The translations under genes and the position numbers were made by a program. A DNA stretch of 64,000 nt from Cymodocea nodosa (Eukaryota > Streptophyta > Magnoliopsida > Alismatales > Cymodoceaceae), in contig CM072341.1 in NCBI GenBank assembly GCA_036874045.1, positions 14,396,501 to 14,460,500 of the forward strand, in the 5' to 3' direction. The first letter of the stretch is position 1, and every line of letters starts with the position of its first letter. The notes beneath the pieces were generated by a model that was not told where the DNA came from, did no database searches, and saw nothing but the letters and a program-made list of their open reading frames with translations. This document shows, in pieces, positions 46,266-58,442 of this stretch.

Positions 46266-48100
46266 TTTACTTCACAAACAACATTAATTGATTATATATG
46301 ATTACTTATGTTTTACACATATCATCAAAATATAATACTCAATAGGGAAAAATACAAAAACATACATTTTCTATTTTATCAATAATGACTAAAGATTTAC
46401 TAATAATTTCAACTTATTCTATAGCACGTGAACAAACATGTAATATTCGTAATAATATATTAGACGACAAAGAGCAAGATTAAAAGATATTTTAGAAGTA
46501 TTAATGTTTGTTAAAAATTGAGAGCTTAGTCATATTCATGGATAGCAATAATAAGATGACTTTACTAATGAATTTATAAATTTAAATATTTGAACGTAAT
46601 TATATATATTAAATGTAAAAATATTTGATTTAATTACAAAATAATATATTTTTAATTTCAATATAAAAATATAATAATAATTTTAACTTTATGACTTATA
46701 TTTGAATGTTTCGATGAATGATGATGAATTAATGATAAGTTGATGATGTGTTAATGTTAATGTTAATGTGTTCATGTATTTATAAATAAAATATTTATTT
46801 ATTTATAGATAAAATATTTTTTATATAAATAAAATCTCGATGTTACAAAATTCGAAAGTTGAAGGTAAAGGCTAAATAAATTTGAATGTTGTAAAATTTG
46901 AATGATGAATAATGTTACATTTTTTTAATATAAAATTATAACAAAAATTATATTTAATATAAAAACTTTGATCTGATAAAAACAAAAACTTCAGTCCCGA
47001 CTGAAGTTTAAAAAGATATATAAATAAAAAGTCAAAAACTTCAATCAGTTTGATTAGACCGAAGTTTAAAAATATATATAAAAAATGAGGCAAGCGGGGA
47101 CCTATGGACAATCTATAGAGCAAACTGGACCGGCCCATGGCCCGAGCGGGCTTCAACATTTTGGGCCAGGAAACACCTGTACCTGCGTCAAGCCCTAAAA
47201 CAAAGTATATTCTTAGGGTGCAAGGGAAGGTCAACACCCTAATTCTTAGGGTGCAAACGATCGAATGGAACCCATGCCTAATTTTGAGTGTCCGCCTCTC
47301 ACCGATACTTCAACGAATAACCTCAGACCAATGTCCGTGTAGAGCCTCTTCTTGTCTGCCCGACACCCTATAGAAATCATTTGCATTCCACTTGATGTGT
47401 CCATTCGATCGTGTGCAAGGGAAGGTCAACACTATCTATTTGGTTTCTTCTTGTTGAAATTGGACCTCACTACGTACCTTGTTCCGCATAAGGAGGATGA
47501 GGAAGAGGAGCTCTGTTGGTTGTTGCCAACTGGCAACTTGTGCAAGAGAGGAGAAAGGGAAGACTTCGTGACGTGCACTCACTTGGACGGAGAAAGGGGT
47601 TGCTCGCTCAAACAGACACGCATGCAAAGAGGAGAAATCAATCGAACGTGTGTTGATTACTATCAATTTGTTTAGAGCGTCGATTACTGTTTATATACTT
47701 AGATGGATGCTATGGGCTGGAGTCGTCATGGTCGAGAAAGAAAGGAGGTGCTGGACGGAAGAAGAGCGAGAAAGGAAAAAAACAAAGAAAGCAAGAAGAA
47801 AAAAGAAGAAGAAAATAAATGGAAAAATAATAAAAGAAGGAAAAAATGAGAAAAAACAAAGAAAACAATATTAATGGAAGAAAAAAAAGACAAGGGAAAG
47901 GATATGATTACACTTTATTTTGGATCTTCTTGTAAACTTATCATTTGTAAATCACTACAAGCCCCAAACATCTTTTATTATAATTATTTTTTCAGAAAAC
48001 GAAAATTCAAAACAAAGAGAACGAAAATAGAACAAAACAAAAATCAAATGTATAGAGCAAACAATTTCAGATAGAAGAAGCAAATCATGCAAGCTGCTGT
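46266..48100. other. Intergenic DNA with palindromes and an A/G-rich tract
   Basis: 46266-46980 is AT-rich with short repeats (TTGAATGTT, TTAATGTTAATG). 46986-47009 is a perfect palindrome AAACTTCAGTC/GACTGAAGTTT with a decayed second copy at about 47036-47069. GTGCAAGGGAAGGTCAACAC occurs at about 47218 and 47415. 47740-47900 is an A/G-rich microsatellite-like tract; its Lys-rich frame is not a credible gene. 47900-48100 is the probable 3' UTR of the VWA gene. Confidence 0.55.
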
Positions 48101-49849
48101 TTATTCCTCGGCCTCCGGTATTGGAGGATGAGGGGGACCTGACTGTCGAGACCGATGCAGCATGTTGCTCATGGCTGGCGTCTGATATAATGATGCCCTA
48201 GAGTGTGACCTGCGAGTAGCCCTAGAGTGTGACCTGCGAGTAGCAGGAAGTGTCGCCCTCTGGGTTGTGTGTCTACTCAAACCTGAGAGCAAACTAGCTC
48301 GACCACATTGTTCGTACTGGCGTGTGCTTCCCACCGCCACCACCATCCCTTCCAACTCGTCATCCAGTTCCAGCGAATCGTAGCCAAACTCAAGAGCCGA
48401 TATTTCTAATTCTTCTCTTTTACAATTAAGTATCTCAGATGCCACTGTCAGCTCACCTCTGTCTGCTGCGACTTTCGCCTCTGCCATGGCCTCCAATGCC
48501 CCTACACGATCCTTCTCTCTCTTCACCTCCTTAGACATCGTCGGTTCCACGTTGCCCTCTCGTGGCCTCATCAACTCGACAGCCACTTCCACAGCAGAAA
48601 TCTCCGACCCTTCCCCACTGCTGGGGTCTTTGTAAGCACAATTCACCTTCAATAAAATCACCTTTCCATCACCGTCATTATCTCCGTGTTCTTTTTCTCC
48701 TTCTTCTTCGCATGAATTGGTCAAGGCACCGTCAATCGCCCTATCGACGTCCACGAACAGTAGAAAATCCCTCAACTCATCTGCATACAGATCCCCAACT
48801 CTAATGCAACCTGATCTATTGTCGTCGGCAGTGCTGCTGGTGTAGCTCCCAGACTTTATGGACCGGATCCGTGCATGTCGGTGGACGCATGCGACCTGGA
48901 CATTGAGGTCTTGGGAAACCACGGTCATGAGACCACCGATGCACTGTGCGAATGCGTCTTGGATGGCAGAGATGTTCTCGATGAACGAGAACGTCCCACC
49001 GGAGGTCTTCGATATGGAGTGCAAGAGGGCAGGGTCGTGATCGTTACCAAAACCAAATGAATGGACAGGAATAGGACAAGGGAAAGACGACAGCCCACAC
49101 GTGTCTCGGCCGTCAGATAGAAGCATGATACTGCGGACTGGGCTATTCTTCTTCTTTTTTTTTTGGAAAAGTGAGACTACTGGATTCTCCCGACGCTGTT
49201 CGATGACCTTCACAGCTTTCCTCAGGCCTGCTGCGATATTTGTCGTGGTACGGTGGTGGAGCGACTCTACGACCTCTAGTGCCTGCTGTCGTCCATATGT
49301 CGACATCTCTTGGAGGGGGAAGACGCATTCGGCAGTATCCGAGAAGACAACGACGGACAGACGATCCACAGGTCTGAGGTTCTGAATGACGAATCTCATT
49401 GCCCTTTTAAGAAGTTGTAGCTTGGCGCCTGCCATGCTTCCGCTCACGTCAAGCACCGTGACAAGGTCAAGCGGCGCACGATCATTAATTTCTGGCCGAT
49501 CGGTTGCTGGATGTATCGTTGGAGCCTTCAAGTGGATGAGGACCGCGAAGTTGTGCTGTGAAGCAGACCGTGGCACGACCGAGAACTCTTGATTGGTCTT
49601 GATTTGTACCTTCTCGACGGGTGGACTCTTGATCTCTGCAACATCGGGATGATGGGGCTCCTCACCATCGAATGATTCTGGTTGTTGATCAGATTTTTTA
49701 GGAGGTGAAGATACGGTGGTGTTGCTCCAGGGGTATTCCAAGTGTTGCGACTGGGAGATGTGGTCCTTCGATCTTGCCGACGAGGAGGACGTCGTGAACG
49801 ACCGGAGAACACGCTTAGCCTTCTTCCATGTGCTCCTGGCGTTGCCCAT
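48101..49849 (-). CDS. RING-less WAV3-like protein with von Willebrand factor A domain
   Basis: Intact single-exon frame of 582 residues, start MGNARSTWKKAKRVL at 49849, stop at 48101. Residues 1-75 are basic and Ser-rich and lack the RING finger found at this place in WAV3-type E3 ligases. The VWA domain spans about 100-290, with the metal site LDVSGSMAG, the Thr motif HHRTTTNIAAGL and LLSDGRD. A Vwaint-like C-terminal domain follows, to about residue 530, ending in an Arg/Ser/Thr tail with a short duplicated ATRRSHSR unit. MGNARS fits the N-myristoylation pattern, so membrane attachment is possible (inference). The family acts in root gravitropism and related growth, but without RING this member cannot be a ligase alone. 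A TATA box lies 237 bases upstream. GC content is high relative to flanks. A truncated copy lies at 33398-34090. Confidence 0.88.
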   Translation of the reverse strand: MGNARSTWKKAKRVLRSFTTSSSSARSKDHISQSQHLEYPWSNTTVSSPPKKSDQQPESFDGEEPHHPDVAEIKSPPVEKVQIKTNQEFSVVPRSASQHNFAVLIHLKAPTIHPATDRPEINDRAPLDLVTVLDVSGSMAGAKLQLLKRAMRFVIQNLRPVDRLSVVVFSDTAECVFPLQEMSTYGRQQALEVVESLHHRTTTNIAAGLRKAVKVIEQRRENPVVSLFQKKKKKNSPVRSIMLLSDGRDTCGLSSFPCPIPVHSFGFGNDHDPALLHSISKTSGGTFSFIENISAIQDAFAQCIGGLMTVVSQDLNVQVACVHRHARIRSIKSGSYTSSTADDNRSGCIRVGDLYADELRDFLLFVDVDRAIDGALTNSCEEEGEKEHGDNDGDGKVILLKVNCAYKDPSSGEGSEISAVEVAVELMRPREGNVEPTMSKEVKREKDRVGALEAMAEAKVAADRGELTVASEILNCKREELEISALEFGYDSLELDDELEGMVVAVGSTRQYEQCGRASLLSGLSRHTTQRATLPATRRSHSRATRRSHSRASLYQTPAMSNMLHRSRQSGPPHPPIPEAEE

Positions 49850-50085
49850 CGATCTCTATCTAGCTCTTTCCTTCGTGCAGGTGAAAGTATCGACTTTGGT
49901 CGTCGTCTTTCAGAAATAACAACGAAGTGGAATCGTACCGATCAGAGCTTCAGCCTCCGAGGAAGAATTCTCACAGCTCGTCCTCCTCTCACTTTCTCCT
50001 TTCTGCGTCGCGCGCGTGTGGAGACGGTGGTGGTGGTCGATCGTCGGCGTCGACGAGCAATGAAAGAAGACGGTAGGGCGGGATG

Positions 50086-50094
50086 GAATTTATA
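50086..50094 (-). promoter_or_regulatory. TATA box of the VWA gene
   Basis: The minus-strand TATAAATTC lies in the GC-richer DNA upstream of the start codon; transcription would begin about 30 bases downstream, giving a 5' UTR of about 200 bases. No other TATA-like motif is as well placed. Confidence 0.55.
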
Positions 50095-50149
50095 GACGCC
50101 TCAATGGTGGTCCTACCAGAAGATCCGCCCATGGTTCTGCATTCGCCGT

Positions 50150-50835
50150 CAACAATCCGTGACGTGTGTGTGCTGCAGACAACCTTTGGAAACTGTAGAA
50201 GAAACGTGTGTACGATTTGACTTTTTGTGATCATAAAAGTTATGAAAAAATATTAATTGATTTATAATGAATTGTTATTTAATATTTCAAGAAACTGCTC
50301 TCGGTGTCATCACTTTTTTTAAAATTTTATTTTGAAATTAAAATCTTATTATCATAATGTAATATCATCCTATATATTAATGAATAATTTCAAGGATTTT
50401 TTTCATTTGCAAGTAATATTGTTAAAAACCGAATGTATTTCGATATATAAGTGGTTGTCATATAATTTTGAAATATTAATTTCGTTGTGAAAAACGACCG
50501 CTAGAAAAATATCTTCACTTGACCATTGTTGGATGCAATAAACAAATTTTATACATGTTTTTCTTTTTATGAATTCCATGGTCCAATCGCTAATTCTATG
50601 GGAAGAGAGAAAATAAACGCGTACGGACGAAAACTAAACTCTCCCGATCATGTTGTCCGTGTGCTACACACACCCCCTTGTTTGGAAACTATACAACAAC
50701 AGACATATGCAAAGATTATGAAAAATATTAATATATTTAAAATAATTTGTCAATGAACATTTCGAGGAACTGCTCTTGGTGTCGTTACTTTTTTTAATAT
50801 TTTATTTTGAGGTTAAAATTTAATTAGTGAATATA
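50150..50835. repeat. Two diverged copies of a 180-base segment upstream of the VWA gene
   Basis: 50150-50335 and 50650-50835 share GTGTGCT, TTGGAAACT, ATTATGAAAAATATTAAT-like sequence and GAACTGCTC followed by T(C/T)GGTGTC and a T run. They look like a direct duplication of promoter-proximal DNA separated by about 320 bases. Confidence 0.6.
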
Positions 50836-50839
50836 TCAC

Positions 50840-52733
50840 TTAATATTCTGCATATTAGGACCCCCAACACTAAACTGGTCATTCTGGGGAGCGAGGTTGT
50901 CCACGCTTTGTGATTTTGGGAAACGTTAAACGTGCAATGTTTGAAAATTACCGAACGGTTGAATTGCGCCAAAAGGCTGGATAAAAAAATATTTAACCGA
51001 AATGTTTCGTAATTACACAAATAGCTGAAAGTCAGTAAAAAGTTGTATATGCAATTTTTTCATCAAATCCATACAATGCAAGCGATCTGAACAATATACA
51101 TAGAACTTTTTTAGAAATTCATCATGGAAATTATTAAACAACAGTAGAAATAACAAGCTAGCATGCACAAATTTATCAAAAGCATTATTTTAATTATATT
51201 ACGCAGCATATTTGTGTCATCAATTAGAAATGGATCGTTATTATGAAAATTACTTAAGAGTGTAAAAAGTAAAAAATTCAGGTTTACAATTTGTTTATTA
51301 AGTGGAAGTTCAATTAGAATTGCAATGTTAATATAGACATTAGTTAGAATAAGTATAAATTAAGAAACTTAAATCTACATTTAGAAGAAATTTGTACATG
51401 AGAGAAAGTGAAAGAAAGTGACAGGAAAAAAGAAAGAAAGAAAATAATAAAAAATATAATATATTTCTATCTAACAAAAAATATCTATCACTTTCTATCG
51501 TCACCTTTAAAAAAAAATTTTATAAAATAAAATAAAATCATCTTCTTTTGAAGTATCTGAAAGTGACGAAAAGTAAGAAAAATAAAAAAATAAAAAAATA
51601 AAAGAAAACATAATTTATTAAATTCATATGTTAAAAAAAGATAAAATAACAACTAATAAATAATTATAATAATAATAAATTTTTACAATACATTAAATTT
51701 ATATTAATCTCATAATATTAATATATTCTTACAAAGAATGAAAATATTTTTAATTTTTTCATAAATTTAAAATATTTAAAAATATTTTTATGTTATTCAT
51801 TCATATTTTAAATCTAATGAGATTGTTAGAATGAAACATTGTATGTTAAATCTAAAGAGATTTACATGTTTTGAACTTGGATCTGATGAAAAATTCCTAG
51901 ATTTAATGCTAACATAACAGAAGAGGAGATTGGAAGAAGGGGCGGAGACTGGAGAATGTAGCCAATATTGCAAGCAACAACACTGGAAAAGAGGAAAAAT
52001 GGCCTCACCAACCTTCAATCTGCAGATGGACAAATAATTCTGCCGGACAAAATCCACTTCATTATCAAAGTTATCATGGAATGCAAATTTAATGTATTAC
52101 AATTGTGCTTTCACCGAACACATGCATATTTCGCTTTCATGTTTACGAAACCTAAAATCTTTCAAAAATTCATGAAAAATAACATGCATTTCGAAATTTT
52201 TTCGAGGGTTGAATTCCATCGTCTTAACAAGTTTCGACACCAACAGCTGTGTTACCAACCCACTCGAATCAGCTGCTGACGGCTGTTAGCATTTACCCAA
52301 GAAAAAAACGGACGAGCTGAAGCAAATCGAATGCACATTGCAACAAACCATTTAACATCAAGTTGGCAATGGATTACACCAATGGGAGTAACTCTTGCAA
52401 TGATGGCTTTCTTTCGTTAAAATGAGTGAAGCCAACCTAGCCATCAACACAAATGGCAATATTCTAATGCATCATTCTAGTTCAGTTTGAAAATCATCTT
52501 CCGCCGAGGTAAGTCATACAGAATAGAAGCAATAAAGGGGAATGCAAAGAAGAATTGCAAGTGCTGACATTTAAAATATATCAATCGAAGAAACAGAATT
52601 AACAAAAAAGGGGTCTATCTGCACATTGAAAAATAAAGCAAAATCTTTGACCACTTAAACGAAATCACATGGAATGGAAGCACATAAATACATGGCAAGA
52701 AAACCTATTGTCAAATAGCCGATTCTATTTCTT
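50840..52733. other. AT-rich intergenic DNA
   Basis: 51380-51480 and 51500-51610 are A-rich simple sequence. 51640-51800 is nearly pure A/T. 51960-52280 has a short open frame on each strand without recognisable domains. 52280-52733 is probably the 3' flank of the next gene. No gene is supported here. Confidence 0.5.
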
Positions 52734-55700
52734 TTAAGTGCCTGAGCTCTCTTGTGCAAGTTTTACAATACTAAGCTGGCCACCTTCCTTGTTGGCCATC
52801 GTTGCTGCTTTTATCTCATTGCACTGATTGATAAATTTGCTGACCTCCTATTTCACATGTAGAGGACTTCAGAAAATAGATTTGTTTTGTTTGCTAACAA
52901 GAAAGCAAGTACCAAAAACTAAAAGCTCAAATTAGACAAACCTAAGAATGCAAAGATACATCTCCATTGGCTAGTGTAAATAATATAGCTTGCTTAATTC
53001 ATGACTGATAAATGTGTAACGAGGACCATTCACATGGTCATGTTAGGTATCTTGCAAATTTATTGTAACTGAAATCATTTTCCGTAAGGATTAACTTTGG
53101 CAAAAGGGTCAGGTCACTCTATTAAGACTAGAAGTACAAGTTCAAATCCTAGGAAATAGCTTCTCCATAACGGAGATAAGACTTCATACAATTAGACTCT
53201 CTGAACCCCTACATTGATAGAAGCCTCATGCACTAACTTTGCACTTTTTGTAACCATTTTTAACAATATTGTCATTGCATATCCAGCTACATTACTATGT
53301 AATATGTGAATTCAATCCTATGAAAGGAAATAAATAGATTACATGATGAGAATTTCAAATTTTCTGTGGCTTATAAATGGCACGGTAATGTTTCCCTGAA
53401 GTTATGCCAAAAGTTTTTTGGTGTAAAAAGCCCTCAATAATCTCTAGCTTGGACATGAAATGATAAATAAATTTGGGAAAGTTGAATGTGCCATATATCT
53501 TACCAATATAAGGCTTCAATCGACAATGTAATCTTTTACTGCATTGATTGATTCATAGTATCCCATGGCACAAACCGCACTTATTATTGAGGTGGGTGCC
53601 TAGTCATCACCTGGGCACCAAGGTACCATATTTTATCAGGGTATTTAATGCCTGAATTTTTTAAGTAAAAATACAGATCCTAAATGAAAACTTCAACCAA
53701 AATTCATCGATACGGCAGGAAACTATTTTCATCCTGGACGCATGCTTCTACTCTCCCCCTTTCTCCTCCCCCCATGGGATCTCCATGAGATTTTTTCTGA
53801 ATCTTCCCCAAATCTACTCCAATTTCTTTGAATACTTGAAGGCTAACACTTCATTTTGTGAAGCTTCTTAGTATGTGTTTTTGTTATTTATCTTGTTAAA
53901 GTTTTGACCTTTTTATTTAACTTATAACTAAGGTTACTATTGCAATTTGCAGAATTTAATCTTGAAAATAAGCTCAGAGATTTTTGCCTATTTTTTCAAA
54001 TTTTCGTTTCTGCAGATATTTATAGCTGAAATTGAATAGATCTTGTTAAAGTCTTGACCTTGTTAACTTAACTTTAAACTAAGGTTACTATTGCAATTCA
54101 AAGAATTTAATCTCCATAATTAGTTCAGAGCGTTTTCCTATTTCTTCGAATTTTCATTTCTGCAACTATTTATAGCAGGCCCATCTTAGCTTATATCTAA
54201 GGTTATTTTGGTTAGATATATATTGACAATTTTTTTTAATATTGTTATCTTATTATTTGGAAACTTTTGCATTTCTAGATGAATTTGAATAGATCTTAAG
54301 ATTTTTATTTTATTGCATAGATCTAACATGAATATTGAGGAAATAAATATTACAGTAATTTTATTTAGTTTTCTCTGCATTTTCGTAGGTTACAGACTTT
54401 TCCAATGAAATTAATAATACATTGTCCAGAGAATCTATCTTTAATTCAATTTCCAAGGGTTTTTACATATTTTTCCAAAATTTTTTTATAATACTTATAT
54501 TTTGTTCTCATTCCCTTCGAGTTTTCTTATGGATTTTATCATATTTTTCTGATTTTATATTTAATTTATAGATTTTTAAATTATGATCTATGCAGGAATG
54601 TTTATTAGTCATAAATTTTGATTTCAATTTTCAAACAATCAGACTATCAGCTCCATCTAATTGATGTGTGCTTTCAGGATAAAAAGATGATGAGCTCCTA
54701 TCGCTATGACTGTATGTGAACACTGAGGTATTACACAGAGCATTTTAATTATCAAAAAATACCTAAAAATTAAATTTAATTGATTGTGTATCATGTCCTA
54801 CTTTAACTTATCCCAAAGTTTCTGGTTCAAATTCAAGATTTTTCCAATGAATTCAATTTTTTGTGCTTTTGCACTATTTCCATTAGAATTTTCACCGATT
54901 CTTAATACATATCCTATTAAAGAATATTAATGTATTAGGGTTAAGGGTTAGCACAGGTTTAGTCCCACATTGCTTAAGTTGTATTATCCTTTTAACATGG
55001 TTTTGATATATAGAGGTCTTATGCTTGCTTATTCTCACATATCATAGCTTAGGTTTTGAGAGTTTAAAAAGTGTAAGAAATACATGTAGGGAGGAGGGAA
55101 AAGGCCACCACCACCAGCATTGCTAGTCTATCTTTACCAATTTAAGTTGTCACTGATGCCCCTCCTCTCATGTCTAGCCCCTCTCTTGCTGTTTGCCTGG
55201 CTTGTCTGCCGCTGCCAATCATGGCAGTTGCCCAATTTTTAGGTCTCCCTATTTGGGCAAAGGGTTTAGAGTTTAGGGTCTCCCTAAACTCTCCTCTCCA
55301 TGGCAATATCACTAATGTACTTTTGTCCACTACTCACTAGCATTTCCCTATTTTTCTATTTTGGAATGGTTAGCTACAATAGCAATAACAACAACCTGTA
55401 CTATAATCCCATTATGTGGGATCAACTACATGAATCACTTTCTTCCAATATAATCCTATCACGGTTAAATATTCACTTGAATTACATAAATTTAATAATT
55501 TTTCATAATTCTTTAGTTTTAGGCCTTCATTTACTTCTTTGAGTTTCTTCTACGCTATGAATTATCCTCTCCTAATTAGTGCATGATTTGGCCTCCAAGG
55601 ATATGACCAAAGCACTTAAGCTGATTTTCTCTTATTTTCAATTGATAAAACTTCTATTCTATTCCTGATAAATTTATTTTTTAACTTATCTCTTATAGTA

Positions 55701-56996
55701 TTACCACTTCATCTAAGCATTTACATCTCTGCAACACTAACTTTTACACAATTATACCTTTAGCCTAGTATTTTGAACTATAAAATAGAGTGAGGCAAAT
55801 AGCAGTTTCATAGAATTTTACTTTTAATTTTAAGAGTATCCTCCTATTACAATTGCTTCAGAAGTTTTTCTTCAGTTCATCCATCCTACTTTAATCCTAT
55901 GAATAATGTCCTCTATAATTTCTCTATTACTAGTTAAAAGTCCTTTATGAATCTCATGGCTATCTCTTTCCCAATTTTTTTCATTGTCAAAAAAGTGCAC
56001 ATGCCATCACCTCAATATCACTGATTTATTATGCTGCTAGTAGACATCGTTCTCACACCACTCGCTCATCAATTGACAACATCACCACATAATTAGGGCT
56101 ATTACTTAGTTTAGATCCATGCATCACACTCATCTTCTTCCATGTAATCATCACTAAAAAAAAATCCAAGATTTTCTTCAGTGATAAAAGCTATAAATCA
56201 ATTTACCAATACACTCAACCTTCCAATCCCATTCTTTCTTGGATATAACATGAAGTACGATGTATCATATTTGATCAAGTTCTTCTTTCAAAGACCAAAG
56301 TGAATTAGCTCAAACCTATTCTCAACTCCACAACTACTCATTCAGAAACTAAATTAGCTCACAGACAGTTCTTTACTTAAAGAAAAACACATTATTACTT
56401 ATTAGTGCCTGGAAACTTCAGATCTCCTATGGTAATTGCAAGCTTGTTAACACACACCCTCCAAACAAACGGATATCAAGAAAAGAAATATTCCTTATAA
56501 CTGGATATCGTAACTTGTCATATCTCTCCAAATTCCAATCCAAAATATCCAGAAAAAAAGAACCAAGTCACTATCAACAAGCTTTTTCCCTGAGTTCTAC
56601 ATCGACAAGAATTGCACTCGAAACTCCCACACATTTTTACGTACATCATAAAGAATGAAAACGATATAAATGCAACAGTATGATTTAAAACAAAGGGAAC
56701 AAACAAGCATGCCGAAAAAGAACAGAATGGCGGAATAAAAAAGAAGCGTTCTCACAGCATTTGCGTCCATCTCCTTCATGATTTTCGACGGCTTTATAAA
56801 TCTCTTACCTGCAACCACCAGATAATATCATCGTCATCCCAGGTGAACAAGGCAGACGTTGGGGAGGAGGGAGACGAAGAGCAAAAGGAGTAGAAGAGCA
56901 AGGACCTTTGCGAGTAGACGGAACTTTGCCGTGGCGGTTAGGAGGAATCACCTTCTTATTCTTCTTCCCTTTGAAGAGATTGCCCTTCTGCGTCAT
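52734..56996 (-). CDS. UPF0390/DUF2462 small basic protein, three exons
   Basis: The exons on the minus strand are 56996-56906, 56808-56756 and 52847-52734, joined in frame by GT-AG introns of 97 and 3908 bases, to give 85 residues. Exon 1 encodes MTQKGNLFKGKKNKKVIPPN then RHGKVPSTRKG; exon 2 KRFIKPSKIMKEMDANA; exon 3 EVSKFINQCNEIKAATMANK then EGGQLSIVKL and AQESSGT. The Lys-rich start, PPNRHGK, the KPSK block and FINQCNEIKAATMANKEGG are the conserved pattern of this eukaryotic family (related to human C19orf53), probably nucleolar; its function is not established. The length is usual. The second intron holds a SINE, a tandem duplication and RTE LINE debris. Confidence 0.85.
53085..53265 (+). 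mobile_element. tRNA-derived SINE (Au-like) in intron 2 of the UPF0390 gene
   Basis: Has a B-box-like CAAGTTCAAATCC (about 53132), then CTAGGAAATAGCTTCT, AAGACTTCATACAATTAGAC, CTCTGAACCCC and GAAGCCTCATGCACTAAC, ending in a T-rich tail. This order is that of plant Au-type SINEs. The A box is poor. Confidence 0.6.
53890..54177 (+). repeat. 150-base tandem duplication in the same intron
   Basis: Unit 1 begins at 53890 and unit 2 at 54040, both with ATCTTGTTAAAG, TTGACCTT, AACTAAGGTTACTATTGCAA, AGAATTTAATCT and TATTTATAGC. A partial third copy may follow at 54180 (TATATCTAAGGTTATT). Confidence 0.75.
55360..56010 (-). mobile_element. 3' end of an RTE-type LINE, minus strand, decayed
   Basis: On the minus strand the end is TAGTTGATCCCACATAATGG followed by GGTTGTTGTTATTG, the (TTG)n tail of plant RTE elements. 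Upstream, 55555-56000 matches the general pattern of the RTE reverse-transcriptase C-terminal coding sequence in decayed form. No intact frame remains. Confidence 0.55.
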
Positions 56997-56999
56997 CGC

Positions 57000-58442
57000 T
57001 TTCTCTCAGACGCTGCCCGTCACGAACCGCCGACCCAAAGTTCCGAACGCTAGGGTTTCGTTCGCCCCCCGCCCTCTTCCACCGTACGTTGAAATGCTGA
57101 CAGATGGTTAGGGCGGTGGCATTCACTAATATTTTTTATGTTTTTATACTGTAATTATAAATTATGATAAAATTTTTATTAAAATTAAATAAGTATTAAC
57201 CTTGGATATAAAGAATTAAAAAACAATGAATAGCAGTTAACTAAGCTGAAAATTTCCAAATAAAATAATTTTGAAAAGTAGGCGTCATCGAACTGTTTAC
57301 CGTTATTTCCAACAACGATTATGTCTTTTCTTTTGTGTTGTTTTACTCTTTAGAAAACTTCGATATTCATTATTTTAGAAAAAATCACTAAATATATGAT
57401 ATTCTAAATTTGGCAAATGATGAAACTTCGTGGGAATTTAATTTACAATTTTGCTCAGATTTACATATATTTAAATGTTTCGTAATTTTTCCAATGCAAT
57501 TATTGAGAGGTAAAAAATTGTGAGAATTTTCTATGAGATTGTATCTAAGCCTTTTTACATATGTACTACCAGACTCAGATGAATTTCAATAAATTCATGT
57601 ACCTAAGCAGGAATAAATTTTATTAAACCATTGTACAAAATTTGTATTACCCTTGTTGAGTCAATGCCTCTGACTAATAAACAAGTGATCAATGCCCCTA
57701 TCCAATCATTGCTTGTTCAGAAAATGGGCGATAAAGGCCACTTCTAGCTTGTTGAAGCGCTCAATCGAGACTGAGACTTAACTAATAGGTCCAAACAGCC
57801 ATGCAACATCTGATAGATTTGGAAATGCTCAAAATAACATAAGGCAAACTTCCTTGGCGCCGCACATGTACATCAAAAGTAATCCAAAGTGAGTTAAATG
57901 ATTTGTATCGTTGATGGATCATGAAGATTTGCTTCATAATACATCGTTGATACAAGAAAGCTGGCAGAAAAAAGAATCATAACGTTGCGGTGCACTAGTG
58001 CACTAGTGACAGAATTAACAAAATAATATATGAAGATTCATCATGACAACAAAATCATTAATTGAAGATTTAACCCACATTCTTTTCCCAGCTGTCAAAT
58101 TCGTCATACAAGTGATTACATTAAGATTTCAAAAAGTAATGGCCCCGTAATTGCAGAAAAAAGTGTGAAACGCCTTTACAATATAACTTGTCAGAATGGA
58201 GATAGCAACCACTCTGGCTGATGGAGCCAAAATCTGTTTGATACTTCAGAAAGAAAAAATCCAATTGAAATAGAGATTCAATCGCCATATAGATCCACTT
58301 GTGCAACCGGGCACGCCAAAAATGCCATTATGTACAATTTTTTCCTTTAATATGCTGTGCACTGCAGAGTGTTCGCTTTAAGGAGGAACATAAACTGTGA
58401 GCTTCGAGAGAACTTCATTAAATCGAAGTTTACTTGTAAACC
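57000..58442. other. Spacer between the UPF0390 gene and the DUF3223 gene
   Basis: 57000-57110 is the GC-richer 5' flank of the UPF0390 gene. 57120-57640 is AT-rich without ORFs. 57650-58000 is a patch of balanced composition with no recognised feature. 58000-58442 is probably the 3' UTR of the DUF3223 gene. Confidence 0.5.

Noticed and set aside
47650..47874. Lys-rich small protein
   Set aside because: Encoded by an A/G-rich simple-sequence tract; no homology or gene context.
48562..50095. Plus-strand frames opposite the VWA gene
   Set aside because: They are antisense shadows of a GC-rich coding region with strong protein homology on the minus strand.
53085..53265. tRNA gene suggested by a B box
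   Set aside because: There is no cloverleaf or good A box; the downstream order fits a SINE.
53550..53640. GGGTGCCTAG...CACCTGGGCACC as a hAT/MITE terminus
   Set aside because: The inverted repeat is short, without a clear target duplication or partner end.
54955..55030. snRNA-type promoter (GTCCCACATTG followed by GATATATAGAG)
   Set aside because: The spacing is roughly right, but no U-snRNA or U6 sequence follows; similar strings are common in plant repeats.
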